From the NCBI GenBank assembly GCA_935421135.1, contig OW285195.1, positions 8,896,391 through 8,960,390 on the forward strand: a stretch of 64,000 nt of DNA. The letters are read 5' to 3'. Shown one piece after another: positions 21,125 through 31,609 of this stretch (position 1 is the first letter of the stretch; each line of letters starts with the position of its first letter). A model generated the notes under the pieces. It did not search any database and was not told the origin of the DNA. It was given only the letters and a program-made list of their open reading frames with translations. The DNA comes from Bugulina stolonifera (taxonomy: Eukaryota; Bryozoa; Gymnolaemata; Cheilostomatida; Bugulidae). The translations under genes were made by a program, and so were the position numbers.

Positions 21125-21346
21125 GTAGGCCCTTGGTATTTAATATACTCTACATTGTACATATGCATGCAACGTTATTTCAACTGATCGAGGTTAATCA
21201 CATAAACGTTTTCTTGTCAGAAAATAAATAGGTTACCTTGTCTTGAGGGTGTAACCCTTAAGGAATTTGTTAACTTCCTTTTGAGAAGATAACTTGCTAA
21301 TTCATATATTCCATTCCACATGTATGCATATGCATGTTGATAACAG

Positions 21347-21417
21347 ATACTGAGAGAGTTTTTGGATCCAGGACTTCTAATTGATGAGATACAACTGCTG
21401 ATGAACACATACAAGAC
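21347..21417 (+). CDS. Cassette C exon 2
   Basis: 71 bp, acceptor GATAACAG, donor GAC|GTGAGT, phase 0 to 2. Encodes ILREFLDPGLLIDEIQLLM and a few more residues. It lacks the Met start seen in A, B and D copies, so it is an internal exon. Confidence 0.88.
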
Positions 21418-21602
21418 GTGAGTTATATTCATGTCTATTTTAAGCCAGTAGTACACTACTCGATTATATCATGGTAGCATTTAATTTGAAATGCATCTGC
21501 AGTTAAGGTACATGTACATATAACATTTATGTAGTGAAAAAAATATGAAAATCTTAGCGTATTCAAATCCATTTACTGAAAAACTGCTACTCAAAATTTT
21601 AG

Positions 21603-21653
21603 AATGATGAAGACCAACACTGCAGAGAAGATCAGCTCACACATACTGTCAAG
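21603..21653 (+). CDS. Cassette C exon 3
   Basis: 51 bp, acceptor AATTTTAG, donor CAAG|GTATCA, phase 2 to 2; MMKTNTAEKISSHILSR. Confidence 0.87.
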
Positions 21654-21786
21654 GTATCAAACTCTCAATCGTCTAAGCACGTAATTTTCATCCATTGTTT
21701 AAAGTAAGATATAGGAAATTTCCATCAGATGCAGCTCTTAACAAAAACTTCAATTAATTTAAACGGCATGCCATCTTTTTTTCTAG

Positions 21787-21910
21787 GGAGCAACACATGC
21801 TATGGAAACAAACTAATTCATGTCTGACTGGTCTATTACGCACCCCTTCAACTACCGACATAATGGGAAACAGCTCGTTCCCCACCTCTGTAGCTGAGGA
21901 AGTGGCACCT
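21787..21910 (+). CDS. Cassette C exon 4
   Basis: 124 bp, acceptor TTTTCTAG, donor CCT|GTATGT, phase 2 to 0. Same sequence as exon 4 of cassette B, with the Thr/Ser-rich tail ending VAEEVAP. Confidence 0.9.
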
Positions 21911-22419
21911 GTATGTACATTTACATCTCAATACTTTCTATAAAGGTTCCGATATTTACATGGGTTGAATGGTTTTGGCCAGCTATCATGGTGTATTTAG
22001 TGATTTGGGAACTGTTGTGTTAGTAATAAATATATGATAGCTTCACATTAGCAATAACCAGAAATGTGTGGTAAAAATCTATCAACCACGGCATGTACCT
22101 TAATCAAAGGCACCCATATAAGTCAGACATAATACAGTTTGCAAAATTAAAATTTAAACCAAATAATCTCCTTGATACTGGAAAGATTGCACTTCGGCAC
22201 TAGCATAAGATTTCACCCGAGGTCTTGCTAATATTAGATAATTGCCAAAGCACTAAATACCACTCAGTTAATGAACTGACCAGATAGTGGGTTTCAACTC
22301 AATTTAATTGTTGTAGATTACCCTTGTTCACTATTTTGATCGGTGATCTTGGATGGTACGGCAGTAACTAAGCTTAGCCAATATGATATTTAAAACTAGC
22401 ACAATCTTTTATTTTGTAG

Positions 22420-22483
22420 GATCATATTTCTTTGGAAGAAAGTGCTACTTCTGGAGAGTTTGGAGAGCTTGAAGAATGTCAAG
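22420..22483 (+). CDS. Cassette D linker exon
   Basis: 64 bp, acceptor TTTTGTAG, donor AAG|GTTAGT, phase 0 to 1. Differs from the C linker by two residues (GEFGELEEC for EEFGDLEEC). It is separated from D exon 1 by a 3.2-kb intron, far longer than in B or C (183 and 334 bp), because of inserted sequence including a family-1 LTR. Confidence 0.87.
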
Positions 22484-25400
22484 GTTAGTACATAGGCAGC
22501 AGAGAGCAGTGTCTTTACTTTCAACTTTTCTGTTGTGCAAATGAGTTAGACCACCTTAAGCTTTTTTATTGGGTTTTAATTTTTACACCTATGTTTTGTC
22601 CAATTTCTCGCGATCTGTGCTTTTCCTCCCTTTCAATGGGTGCTCAAAACTTTCAGTTAGTTCTCTAAGAGTTCAATATTCAACTTTTTATGGTTAATAA
22701 GGGGTAAGTCGGAGTCAAAATGTTTCAATAAAAAATAGCAATCATTGATTATGGGAAATAATGTCTGTCAAGATGAGAAATAAAATTTGATGTAATGAAA
22801 TGGTGAAAAATAGTATCTCAAAGCAAGGAAGAATCTATGCAGAGGAGAACCAAAATTGGAACATGGGACATAATATCTGAAAGTAGATCATAATGTTGAA
22901 TTAGAACATAATATTTGAAAGCAGAAAACAGTATGCATAAATACATTTTAGCCATATGCAGCTATAAGAATTAATTATCCAATTAGCATTACACAGCAGC
23001 TATCATACACAGCTAAGCTGCTTGGTAACAATAGTTTTTCTTTAAAGGGGACTCTTGTTTAGCACAGCTTTATACATTGTGTGAAGATCCAGACCCTCAA
23101 ATCTATAAAACTTCCATTCATACCTTTGCTTTTCCCAAAAACGGGAAATTTAAACGAGATCCAATGAGATCAATGCTACATAAAGTCATTACAACACAAG
23201 GCATCAAAACTTTGAAACAAACGAAGCAAGCGGTCTTTGTTGAACGCAGGAATTGCCCTGCACAACAAGTACCAAATAGGGGTGGAGACTGGCACCGCTG
23301 CCTGTCGCGTGTACGGTCTGGTTGCCCTCGTGTGTGGGGTCGCTTAGGGCCGGTGGAGATCAGACGTTCGTGCCATCCTTGCGCAGGGTGGTTCTGCGCC
23401 GTGAAGAGCTTTCCAGTTAGGCAGCCTTTTCTCTAACCTCAGGCTATCTGGGCTATCAGTTGCAATATTTGCATTCATTAATGGATATACCAGTCAGCCA
23501 TACAGCACTGACAATTGAAATTCCGCAATAAAGCAAAGAAATTTCCATCTGTAAGTTTGAATTTAAGGGTTTCCAGCTGTCGAGTGGGTAACCCAGCTGT
23601 TACTTGGCACTATAAGCAAATTTAAAATATTAATAAAATCTTTATTAATGTTTTAAGTAAACATACAATGGTAAGTCACAAATTGCCGTAATTGTTCTAA
23701 TCTTTTTAAGCTTAAAAATTTATGTTGCAGAAGTTGATGCACCTAACTCCAATCAGTTGATACAGTAGGAAGAAGGACTGTACTTACTATTTATGTGTAC
23801 GTTTATATTATAAAATATGGAAGGGAACCTAAAAAACACTTCTGTGTCAGTTGACTATCACTTAAACTTCTGCAATTCAAGTAACAACCTTTGGTACATT
23901 TTTCTTTTCGTATTTGCTTAAATTTTACGACGATTCAGTCACTGCCGTTAGGTTGTCATTATTGGAGGCAGTTTAGTTGATTTCCATTTCTGTTTTGACG
24001 AGTCAATTCCAAACTACATGCAATTACATTTTTGTTACCCATTGGTGCCTGATAAAAACGGAAAGGTGATCACCTTGGCTAAAATTCGTCACTCCCTCAC
24101 CTGTAATGGGGGTTCTGATTAGGCAGAGAGTTGTGCTACCTCGCACACTAATGTACTCATTCTATTGGAATACTCGTACATCATGCCAATCGGTGATGCG
24201 ACCCAGTGTCCGAAGTCTGGTTATACGGGAGCATGCGGTGTGTGACCACCTCAATTTTAGTGGTTGTACACCCAGCAGGCATGTACCCTCAGTTTAATGG
24301 CTAGTTTTCGCCATTAAGTCACAGTGTGCTCGATTATCATTCATAGGAACATTCAACTATAAGGAATGCCCTAAGGTTGCATGCACAGTGTACCCACCTC
24401 ATTTGTTCCACTGCAAACACTGATGCTACCAAGTGTCAAGTGTGCACATAATTTCTAAAGGCAGTAATTTTCTAGTATGCAAGATGGCAAATATTGTAAT
24501 GGTTTTTGGTTTTTGGGTATGGTCGTCCTAAGACGACTCCCGAGTCCAAAATGAGGTGCCTATGAGTGGTGCTAGGCCTTCTCATTACATGAAAGATTGA
24601 TCGGAGTCAGTAGTCGAAGAACTACCAAAGACGACCCATGTGATCCCGAGTTATGCTTGTTTACTATATTGAGAAAGAGAGTGATCCGACCTAATAGGCA
24701 GTTTGTGTTGCAAGGTCGAGGACCTTAACAACTAAAATGACCTATCTACGAAGTGAAAGTCTCTGTATATAAGTATAGATGTGTCTTTATTGAGATCCAA
24801 GCAAGAACTGAGACAACAAACATAAAAACAATGCCCTTTATATAGTAACAGAACTTCCGGAGGAAGTTCTGGTAAAAAGCCCGACGTAGTGTCGGGAAAA
24901 GACGACGTAGGGTCGTCCGGAAATTGCGCAACAATATGGCAGCCGGAAGCCCGATGGTCGACCCAAAATAGGTCGGGTTATTACAAAAGATGCTTAGAAC
25001 CATCCAATTCGCATGCAAAATGAATATCAAGTAATTCTGAGAGGTCGGGCCTCTTTACATGGGTATAAAAGTATAATGTCTTAGTAATGCCATATTCAAG
25101 TATATGTAATCATCAATGTATGGTTAGATATGCAATACAAGGCAAGTAGGAGTAATCATAGCTGTACTAGCGTTCGTGATGTGTGGATGAGTCTATTCGG
25201 AGATGGAGCTGGATCTTCCCAACCATTACAATATTCTTCAGAATATATTATACTCTCACAGTTGAATTTTCCTTGGGCAATGCATAGTGTAGTATTGTGT
25301 TGTTTTGCATGTTGTGTTGTATGGCTATGCACATGGGAGGGCACCGAGAGTTGTTTATCAGTTTCTCCTAATTACATGTGCGGAGTGAGGTGCAGGTTAC

Positions 25401-25686
25401 TGTATGCTGGCTGAAATGCTGTAATTATGTGCTGACCCGTGGGTCTGGGAGCTCCAGCATAATTGACTTTTGCATCTTACACTAACCCGAAATAAACGAT
25501 TACATAGAGCATAAAGGGGTAATCAGTGGATACTCTCTAGATGTGCAAATATTTTTTGTTGATCCAATAAGCAGACGGACTAAAAATGAAGTTATCTATC
25601 CCTGTCCCGACTATAATAGTAGATTTTTGTCACATTTTTAGTTGTGCTTTGAACTACATGTTCATTTATGTTTGTATATTTTTTAG
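22484..25686. other. Long intron inside cassette D
   Basis: Only its first ~240 bp and last ~150 bp match the equivalent intron in cassette C. The middle was inserted: A-rich DNA (22740-23000), a GC-richer block (23220-23450), unnamed unique sequence, then a family-1 LTR (24495-25230). I see no exon in it. Confidence 0.6.
24495..25230 (-). mobile_element. Family-1 solo LTR (736 bp)
   Basis: Bounded by TGTAATG (24495) and CATTACA (25230), flanked by ATAT on both sides (24491-24494, 25231-25234). On its own minus strand it has TATATAAAGGG (about 24834-24844), AATAAAGACACAT polyadenylation context and the GTCGTCTTAGGACGACC-like palindrome near its end. Homologous to 54424-55233 and to both LTRs of the element at 51439-53078. 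No internal region is attached. Confidence 0.85.
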
Positions 25687-26474
25687 AAAATTCTGCAACC
25701 TCCTGCCTGTTTGTGGATGCCAGCTGGAGTGATCTTCCTCTGTGTGTTCTCATCACAAGTAGGACTGAGTGCTTGCTGAAGCACACAGCCGCTACTCTAC
25801 TAGTTCGAGAGACTGGATATAGCATTTCGGAGCTGTTAAATGAAATGCAAGAAAAGCTGAACATAACACAAGGGGCTGCCATCTTAGAGAATGTGGAGAT
25901 CATTGCAGACATCCTGAAGCTTTTGCAGGGAAAGACACACGAAACAAATTACAACGCCACAGATATTTCTTGGGACGCTGAGGCTAAAGTGTTTCTAAAA
26001 GTTCCTGTAGGACTGAAGGTCAAATTGGGCGACGTGGATGAAGCTGCGTTTGATGCAATAGGCTCACATCTCGCACACTTTGAAGATAAAATCCTGGAAA
26101 CATTCCCATCATTAGCTCTCTTTGAGGTTTTCCAAGACACCATACCTGCAATAGTATCTGGTGCAAGCTGTAATAGGGGTGAAGCTATAGAAGCCTTGAT
26201 TGTTGGCCTGGTACTATCTACTTTGGACGTGATAAAGCCTTCTTTGAAAGATCTAACTGCCGTTGTTAAGCCCTACTGCTCAGACACTGCTTTGGATAGT
26301 CTTGACAGCATCATTGGAGTCCAGAGACAGCTTGTTGAAGATGGGGATTTGTTCAACGGTCAACACAAATTTAAAGATGCACAACGAAGAGATGAGCTTG
26401 TGTCTAAATACAGAAGCTGTGCTACCTTCCTGATCAAAGAGCTTTCCTGTCTTCCACTCAAGCATCCAGATGAG
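25687..26474 (+). CDS. Cassette D exon 1: unrecognised ~262-residue domain
   Basis: 788 bp, acceptor TTTTTAG, donor GAG|GTAGGC, phase 1 to 0. Starts NSATSCLFVDASWSDLPLCV and ends CATFLIKELSCLPLKHPDE. Intact, and very close to B1 and C1. The open frame extends 20 bases upstream of the acceptor, but the same AG is used in all paralogues. As in the other copies, the most conserved parts are the first ~50 residues and the C-terminal ~90 (AVVKPYCSD, GVQRQLVEDGDLFNG, YRSCATFLIKEL). Confidence 0.9.
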
Positions 26475-26698
26475 GTAGGCCTTTGGTATTTAATATACCC
26501 TACAGTGTACATATGCATGCAACGTTATTTCAACTGAGGTTTATCACATAAACGTTTTTTTGTCAGAAAATAAATGGGGGACCTTGTCTTGAGGGTGTAA
26601 CCATTAAAAAAATTTATCAACTTATTTTTTGAGAAAATAACTTGGTAATCCATATATTCCACTCCAAACGTTTACATAATTATACATGCTGATAATAG

Positions 26699-26769
26699 AT
26701 GCTGAGAAAGTTTTTGGATCCAGGACTTCTAATTGATGAGATACAACTGCTGATGAACACATACAAGAC
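26699..26769 (+). CDS. Cassette D exon 2
   Basis: 71 bp, acceptor GATAATAG, donor GAC|GTGAGT, phase 0 to 2; MLRKFLDPGLLIDEIQLLM plus a few residues. Confidence 0.88.
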
Positions 26770-26953
26770 GTGAGTCATATTCATGTCTATTTTAAGCCAC
26801 TAGTACACTACTCGATTATATCTTGGTAGCATTTAATTTGAAATGCATCTGCAGTTAGGGTACATGTACATATTACATTTATGTAGTGAAAAAAATATGA
26901 AAATCTTAGCGTATTCAAATCTATGTACTAAAAACTGTTGCTGAAAATTTTAG

Positions 26954-27004
26954 AATGATGAAGACCGACACTGCAGAGAAGATCAGCTCACACATACTGT
27001 CAAG
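26954..27004 (+). CDS. Cassette D exon 3
   Basis: 51 bp, acceptor AATTTTAG, donor CAAG|GTATCA, phase 2 to 2; MMKTDTAEKISSHILSR. Confidence 0.87.
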
Positions 27005-27136
27005 GTATCAAACTCTAAATCGTATAAGCACGTAATTTTCATGCAGAGTTTGAAGTAAGAAATAGGCAATTTTCATCAGATGCAGCCCTTAACAAAAACT
27101 TCAATTAATTTCAAAGGTATACCATCTTTTTTCTAG

Positions 27137-27260
27137 GGAGCAACACATGCTATGGAAACAAACTAATTCATGTCTGACTGGTCTATTACGCACCCCTTCA
27201 ACTACCGACATAATGGGAAACAATTCATTCCCCGCCTCTGTAGCTGAGGAAGTGACACCT
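27137..27260 (+). CDS. Cassette D exon 4
   Basis: 124 bp, acceptor TTTTCTAG, donor CCT|GTATGT, phase 2 to 0. Same tail as B4 and C4 with a few changes (NNSFPAS, EEVTP). Confidence 0.9.
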
Positions 27261-27362
27261 GTATGTACATGTGCATCTTAATACTTTCTATAAAGGTTGC
27301 AATATTTACACAGATTGAATGGTTTTCGCCAGCTGTCATGGTGTAGTTAGTGATATACAGAG

Positions 27363-27462
27363 GTGGGAAACAACTCGTTCCCCATCTCTGGGGAATAATA
27401 TAGAGGTGGAAAACAATTCATTCCCCATCTCTGTAGCTGAGGAAGTGACACCTGTGTGTAAA
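27363..27462 (+). pseudogene. Two partial re-duplications of the D exon 4 tail
   Basis: Fragments GGGAAACAACTCGTTCCCC (27366) and GGAAAACAATTCATTCCCC (27404) repeat the end of D exon 4. The second continues through TCTGTAGCTGAGGAAGTGACACCT and a GTGTGT donor. There is no acceptor in the right phase in front, so they are probably non-functional intronic copies. Confidence 0.65.
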
Positions 27463-27567
27463 CTTTAATACTTTACGTAATCTTTTCAGATTTCACACAG
27501 ATAGAACAGTTTTGGGCTTAACATAATTATTTATAGCTTCTTCACTTTAAATCTCTTTTTTTCACAG

Positions 27568-27669
27568 CAGATTGATAAAGGCATACCAGGGGATACTACT
27601 TCTAATAAAGCTGATGAAGGAAGTGGAGAGAGTCCCGTTGACCCATCTGAATTCATTGCGGTTTCACAG
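27568..27669 (+). CDS. Linker exon E after the cassettes
   Basis: 102 bp (34 codons), phase 0 to 0, with acceptor TTTCACAG and donor CAG|GTGAGA. It encodes a Gly/Ser/Asp/Glu-rich spacer (GDTTSNKADEGSGESPVD, then PSEFIAVSQ). The acceptor is a NAGNAG tandem (CAGCAG at 27565-27570), so a transcript starting at 27571 and lacking one Gln is equally possible. It replaces the 64-bp linker, marking the end of the cassette array. Confidence 0.7.
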
Positions 27670-29454
27670 GTGAGACACATCTACAGGTTAAATGACAGAA
27701 GCTGATTCTCTTAACATGCTCTATCACAACTTGCCATTGGGGTAGCCTGAACCATGGGCTAAACTGTCTTCCATTTTCTCTGAGTACCTCTGAGTGTAAG
27801 CACTAGTTTGCTGGCCTAACATAGAGTCATCCAGAGCGTCATGTCTATACCTTGTACGACTACCGTTGTTTTTGTGCAATATCTATAGTTATGGTAGTGA
27901 GTTCCACATGCAAGTGTTACAAGGTAGTTCTGGTAAGTATGAGCACTGTCTAGATCAGCATTACCCCAGAAAAAGTGCAAATAAGCGTTTACGATTTCAA
28001 TGTTATTAAACAAAGCACAAATCAAGCTGAACTTTTGGTGTACATTATCAAAGATTCATCACCCCATCTGAGAGGTTGCAAACAGAATCAAAGACCTGGA
28101 TTCAATAGAGCAAATAAATCAAAATTATGTCATACAGTACATGCTGCTTACATAGCGGGAGAAGTATACTTAATACAAATGCAGGCATTTTGCAAGCTCT
28201 CCATCTTGGATATCCATGTCCATTACATAACGACGTAACATCTCTAAAGGCGTTATCTCGCTGGCCAAGTTCACAGATGTACCAACTGGCAACACCGAAA
28301 AAATGGAGTTATCAGTTGCTTGTAGTAAAGATTGAAAAACGTCATTACAGAAATTTTGAAGGTCTAGTTAAATTATTGCTGCTTTGAATATCAGCATTTA
28401 CTATACCACTTCCTTGTGGTTTTTTGGCTAAATGCCTGTTATCTCAGTTTTGTCTTTTGTCCAGTTGGCACTATTGAAAACTGACGTGTGGTGGTCTCTG
28501 GTGCGAAGGGATCTGTGGTATGACTTATTGCTAAACATGGAGGGTGTTATTTTTAATTTGCTTTGCTCTTTGTGTCAGTAACAGTGTGGAATAAAAATTC
28601 TTTTAGGTACATAATATACATGTATAGCACTACCTATGGCCAGCTAACAGCTATATCAGGTACAAAACATTAATTTATAAGACATCAAGCATATGCAGCT
28701 ATCCCAATTTTACCGATCATCGATATACATTAGTTTCAGTCAGAACATCTTTCACCGGAGAGCTGGTTGGGCAGATCCACCTGAGCCCCTCAAACCTTCT
28801 CACAGAGATATGCACTAGATAGTCCGCTAGCAGAGTTGAGATTTCCAAAAAATATACAATGTAGCAGTTCTTCTGAGCATAGTTCTTCTGCACATCAGTT
28901 CAGCGAAAGTGATCACAGAGTTGTACCAGCTTTAATTCTGCTGAAATATCAAATTTGTTAACAAGATTTCCCTTTTGTATAGTCGGGATACCTTGTGTAT
29001 CAAGGATGTTTTAGTTTGGTGAATATACATTTATGAGTAAAATAACAAGATTGAGTGTTTATATTGAAGGTCTAAACACCACATACACATATTTACACAC
29101 TTGTTTAGGATTCCTCATGATATGTGTAGTATTTTAAATCTTATAATACTGAAGACTGAAATATCACAAACTCTCGTTCATCATACATGTAGATGCAAAG
29201 TGTCTATCACATATGGTAACAACATCCATGAAATTGTAGCTTTAAAGGCATTTGTCACTGCACCTGGTTTGTCCATGGGCAGAATTGATTACTATTTTGA
29301 CCCCTCAAATTCAGGCTGCTAAACATTAAAAAGCAATAAAATTCACAGTTAGCTGTTCAATGGTATTATATATGTGAAGAAGAAACATCTACCGTACAAC
29401 AAAACTAAACCACCTACTTGTTGTTTTGTAAATTACAAACCATATATGAAATTG
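27670..29454. other. Intron sequence, left of the nested MITE and LTR element
   Basis: AT-rich sequence without recognisable exons, repeats or RNA genes. The small ORFs at 27975-28387 and 29101 have no supporting feature. Confidence 0.5.
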
Positions 29455-29749
29455 TTAAGCTGCATTTACACTACACCAACTCCGACACCAACTCCGTCTT
29501 TTCTGCCCAACTCCGGCAAAGTTGGTGTAGTGTAAACACAAAAGTCGGTGTTGGTGTTGGAGATTCCTATTGTCGGAGACGGAGTTGGAGCAACCCAATA
29601 GTGCTGGGTTACTCCGACAAGTCGGAGGGTATTGACCAATCAGAAATCAGTATTTTAATTATAGCTAGCATCTGTTTTGCAAATCTAGGATTGGCTCTGG
29701 ATTGTTGATGATAAACCTAAAGCTTTATTATGGGAAAAACCTTCCCTAG

Positions 29750-29958
29750 TGTGGTAGTGGCCGATAGTTGATAATATAAGAAGTGCGTGTGCTCACCTAG
29801 AGTTCAGTCATGAAAGTGCCAGAGCATCAAAGCCGCAGTCCAATCTATTTGTCTATTCCCTAGCCACTCTTAGAGATCGGTGGAGTTCCTTCTTGTGCCG
29901 ATGCTCACGGGGTCAGTCATTGCAACTCTTGTAGACTGAGCTCTCGTGAAGTCTCACA
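29750..29958 (-). repeat. 3' LTR of the 7.5-kb retrotransposon
   Basis: 209 bp; begins TGTGAGACTTCACGAGAG and ends CACTACCACA on its own strand. Preceded by the left copy of the CCTAG duplication (29745-29749). Confidence 0.95.
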
Positions 29959-29971
29959 CGCTCTCCCTTTT
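29959..29971 (-). promoter_or_regulatory. Polypurine tract
   Basis: AAAAGGGAGAGCG on the minus strand directly abuts the 3' LTR, the expected plus-strand primer. A second similar tract (AAAAGGGGAGTGACG) lies about 310 bp upstream in the sense direction, at 30279-30293. Confidence 0.75.
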
Positions 29972-30304
29972 ATGTAGGAGAAGCGTAGAGGATCAAATAC
30001 CCGAATTCTGCAATGACCCAACTTCACAAATTCGTAAATTCTGGTAATGACTCAACTGCAGTTCAATTCGGGCATTGGGGAATACCAACGCATAACTCAA
30101 TTCATTTGGCGTCGGGTTAAAATCCAATTCAATTCTAAATTCGAATTCAATACAACACCAAACGCAATTCAATGCTAGATAATCATACGGCTTCAATTCC
30201 GAATACAAATTCAATACAACACAGCAATACAACAAAATAATTCACTACAATTCAGAGGGAGGTCAGATTATCACACCGTCACTCCCCTTTTATAGGCGAT
30301 GTTA
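29972..30304 (-). repeat. AATTC-rich 3' noncoding region
   Basis: The region between ORF3 and the polypurine tract is dominated by the pentamer AATTC or its palindromic relatives (GAATTC, CAATTC), about 20 occurrences in 330 bp. The same pentamer is conspicuous within ORF3, pol and gag. Confidence 0.7.
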
Positions 30305-31609
30305 TTACTGACTGGATTGGCCAGTGTCGCCAGTCTCGGCGCTGGGGTTAGGACCTGGTACCGACTCCTCGGTATCCATAGTTTCCTGCTTCAGGAAATT
30401 CTCCTGCATGATATCCCTCAACCATTCAGGAATTTGAATCGGGGGTGGAGGCGGCATAAGGTCAGAGTGATTAGGTTCAGGGCCAGTGTTGGGTCGTGTG
30501 GGGCTGGACCGAGTAGGGTTGGTTGTAGCCGGCGATGAGGCCGCACTAAAAAATGGCTGTTGGTCGTCTAAGACCTCGAGCGATAGGGTCTGCTTAGGAG
30601 TCGGCTGGGTAATGCTTGGGGAACTGGGCTGGGAACTGCTGATGTCGAGGGTCAGGACTGTAGGCGTCTTGGATTGCAAATTCAGGGTTGAGGGGAGATC
30701 CTTTGAGGGCTGCAAATTCAAGGCTGTGGAGGCACTCTGTGAGGATAGGGAAGTTTGGGAGTTTTGGGGCAGTGAAGCCTGGGAATTCTGGGTAGTGGGG
30801 AATGACGCCGAGCTTACTAATCTCATTATAGAGATGAAGTCCTCAGCTCTGGACATGGCCTCTCTTATCTTATCCGCACACGCCTGCTCAACCAGAACCG
30901 CGTGGCGGCGCATCTCTAAGTTGGCCATTCTTTCTGCAAATTCTGTCCTAAGGTCTTTTTCCTCACGGTTTAAATTGGCCAGCTTGTCATGAGTTAAATC
31001 TAGCCCTTTCTTAAATTCATCAAATACCTTAACCAACTTGCAAGCCTGGCTCTGGGTTTCATCCAATTCTGCCGCAGGACGTTTGTTTATTGGTTTTTTG
31101 TTGAGGTTGCTTTGCAACTCACGGTTCGGCCTGGTTGCCTCGGCATAGGTTTGGGGAATTCCCGAACTCTGGGGTGCTCTCGTTTTGAGGGTAATGAGAG
31201 ATGGTGGTTTTGGGGCTGCGAATGAGGTGGTTGGTCTGGTATTGGCCTTAGCCTTACCTTTGCCCCTATTCCATGCTGAATTCTTAGCCTGGGTATTCAA
31301 ATTCAAAGCATTACTAGAGGCGGGCAAATTCTGAGGTCGGGACAACTTTAAGGGCTGCGATGAATTCTGTGAATGTTGGGGGGTTTGGGAGGAATTCTGG
31401 GTGGCCTGACTACGCCTGGGGGCCTCGGGGCAGTCACGCTTCGTGTGACCAGGAAGACCACACGCGAAGCACTTTACTTTAGGGCAATTATATTTTGAAT
31501 GTCCCGTCTCCCCACACTCGGGGTTAAAGCAGGTAAGTGTTGGACAATACCCAAACTCGTGACCAGGGTTCTCCTTGTCACACAAGGGGCAGTAACTCTG
31601 GTTTACCAT
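30305..31609 (-). CDS. Retrotransposon ORF3: three zinc knuckles plus coiled coil
   Basis: 434 codons from an ATG at 31609 (the frame is open from 31621), 165 bp downstream of pol in sense. Three Cys/His knuckles stand at the N-terminus: C7-C10-H17-C22, C27-C32-H37-C42 and C47-C50-H55-C60; the last (CFACGLPGHTKRDC) is a canonical CCHC, the others are unusually spaced. Then a Ser/Gln/Asn-rich low-complexity stretch, a charged heptad-like region (about residues 180-265, KKGLDLTHDKLANLNREEKD onward) likely to be a coiled coil, and a Pro/Ser/Thr-rich end. It occupies the env position but has no signal peptide or membrane segment. I infer a nucleic-acid-binding, self-associating accessory protein, perhaps a Gag-like duplicate. 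Confidence 0.85.
   Translation of the reverse strand: MVNQSYCPLCDKENPGHEFGYCPTLTCFNPECGETGHSKYNCPKVKCFACGLPGHTKRDCPEAPRRSQATQNSSQTPQHSQNSSQPLKLSRPQNLPASSNALNLNTQAKNSAWNRGKGKAKANTRPTTSFAAPKPPSLITLKTRAPQSSGIPQTYAEATRPNRELQSNLNKKPINKRPAAELDETQSQACKLVKVFDEFKKGLDLTHDKLANLNREEKDLRTEFAERMANLEMRRHAVLVEQACADKIREAMSRAEDFISIMRLVSSASFPTTQNSQASLPQNSQTSLSSQSASTALNLQPSKDLPSTLNLQSKTPTVLTLDISSSQPSSPSITQPTPKQTLSLEVLDDQQPFFSAASSPATTNPTRSSPTRPNTGPEPNHSDLMPPPPPIQIPEWLRDIMQENFLKQETMDTEESVPGPNPSAETGDTGQSSQ

Noticed and set aside
30486..30992. 168-codon plus-strand ORF
   Set aside because: Antisense shadow of retrotransposon ORF3.
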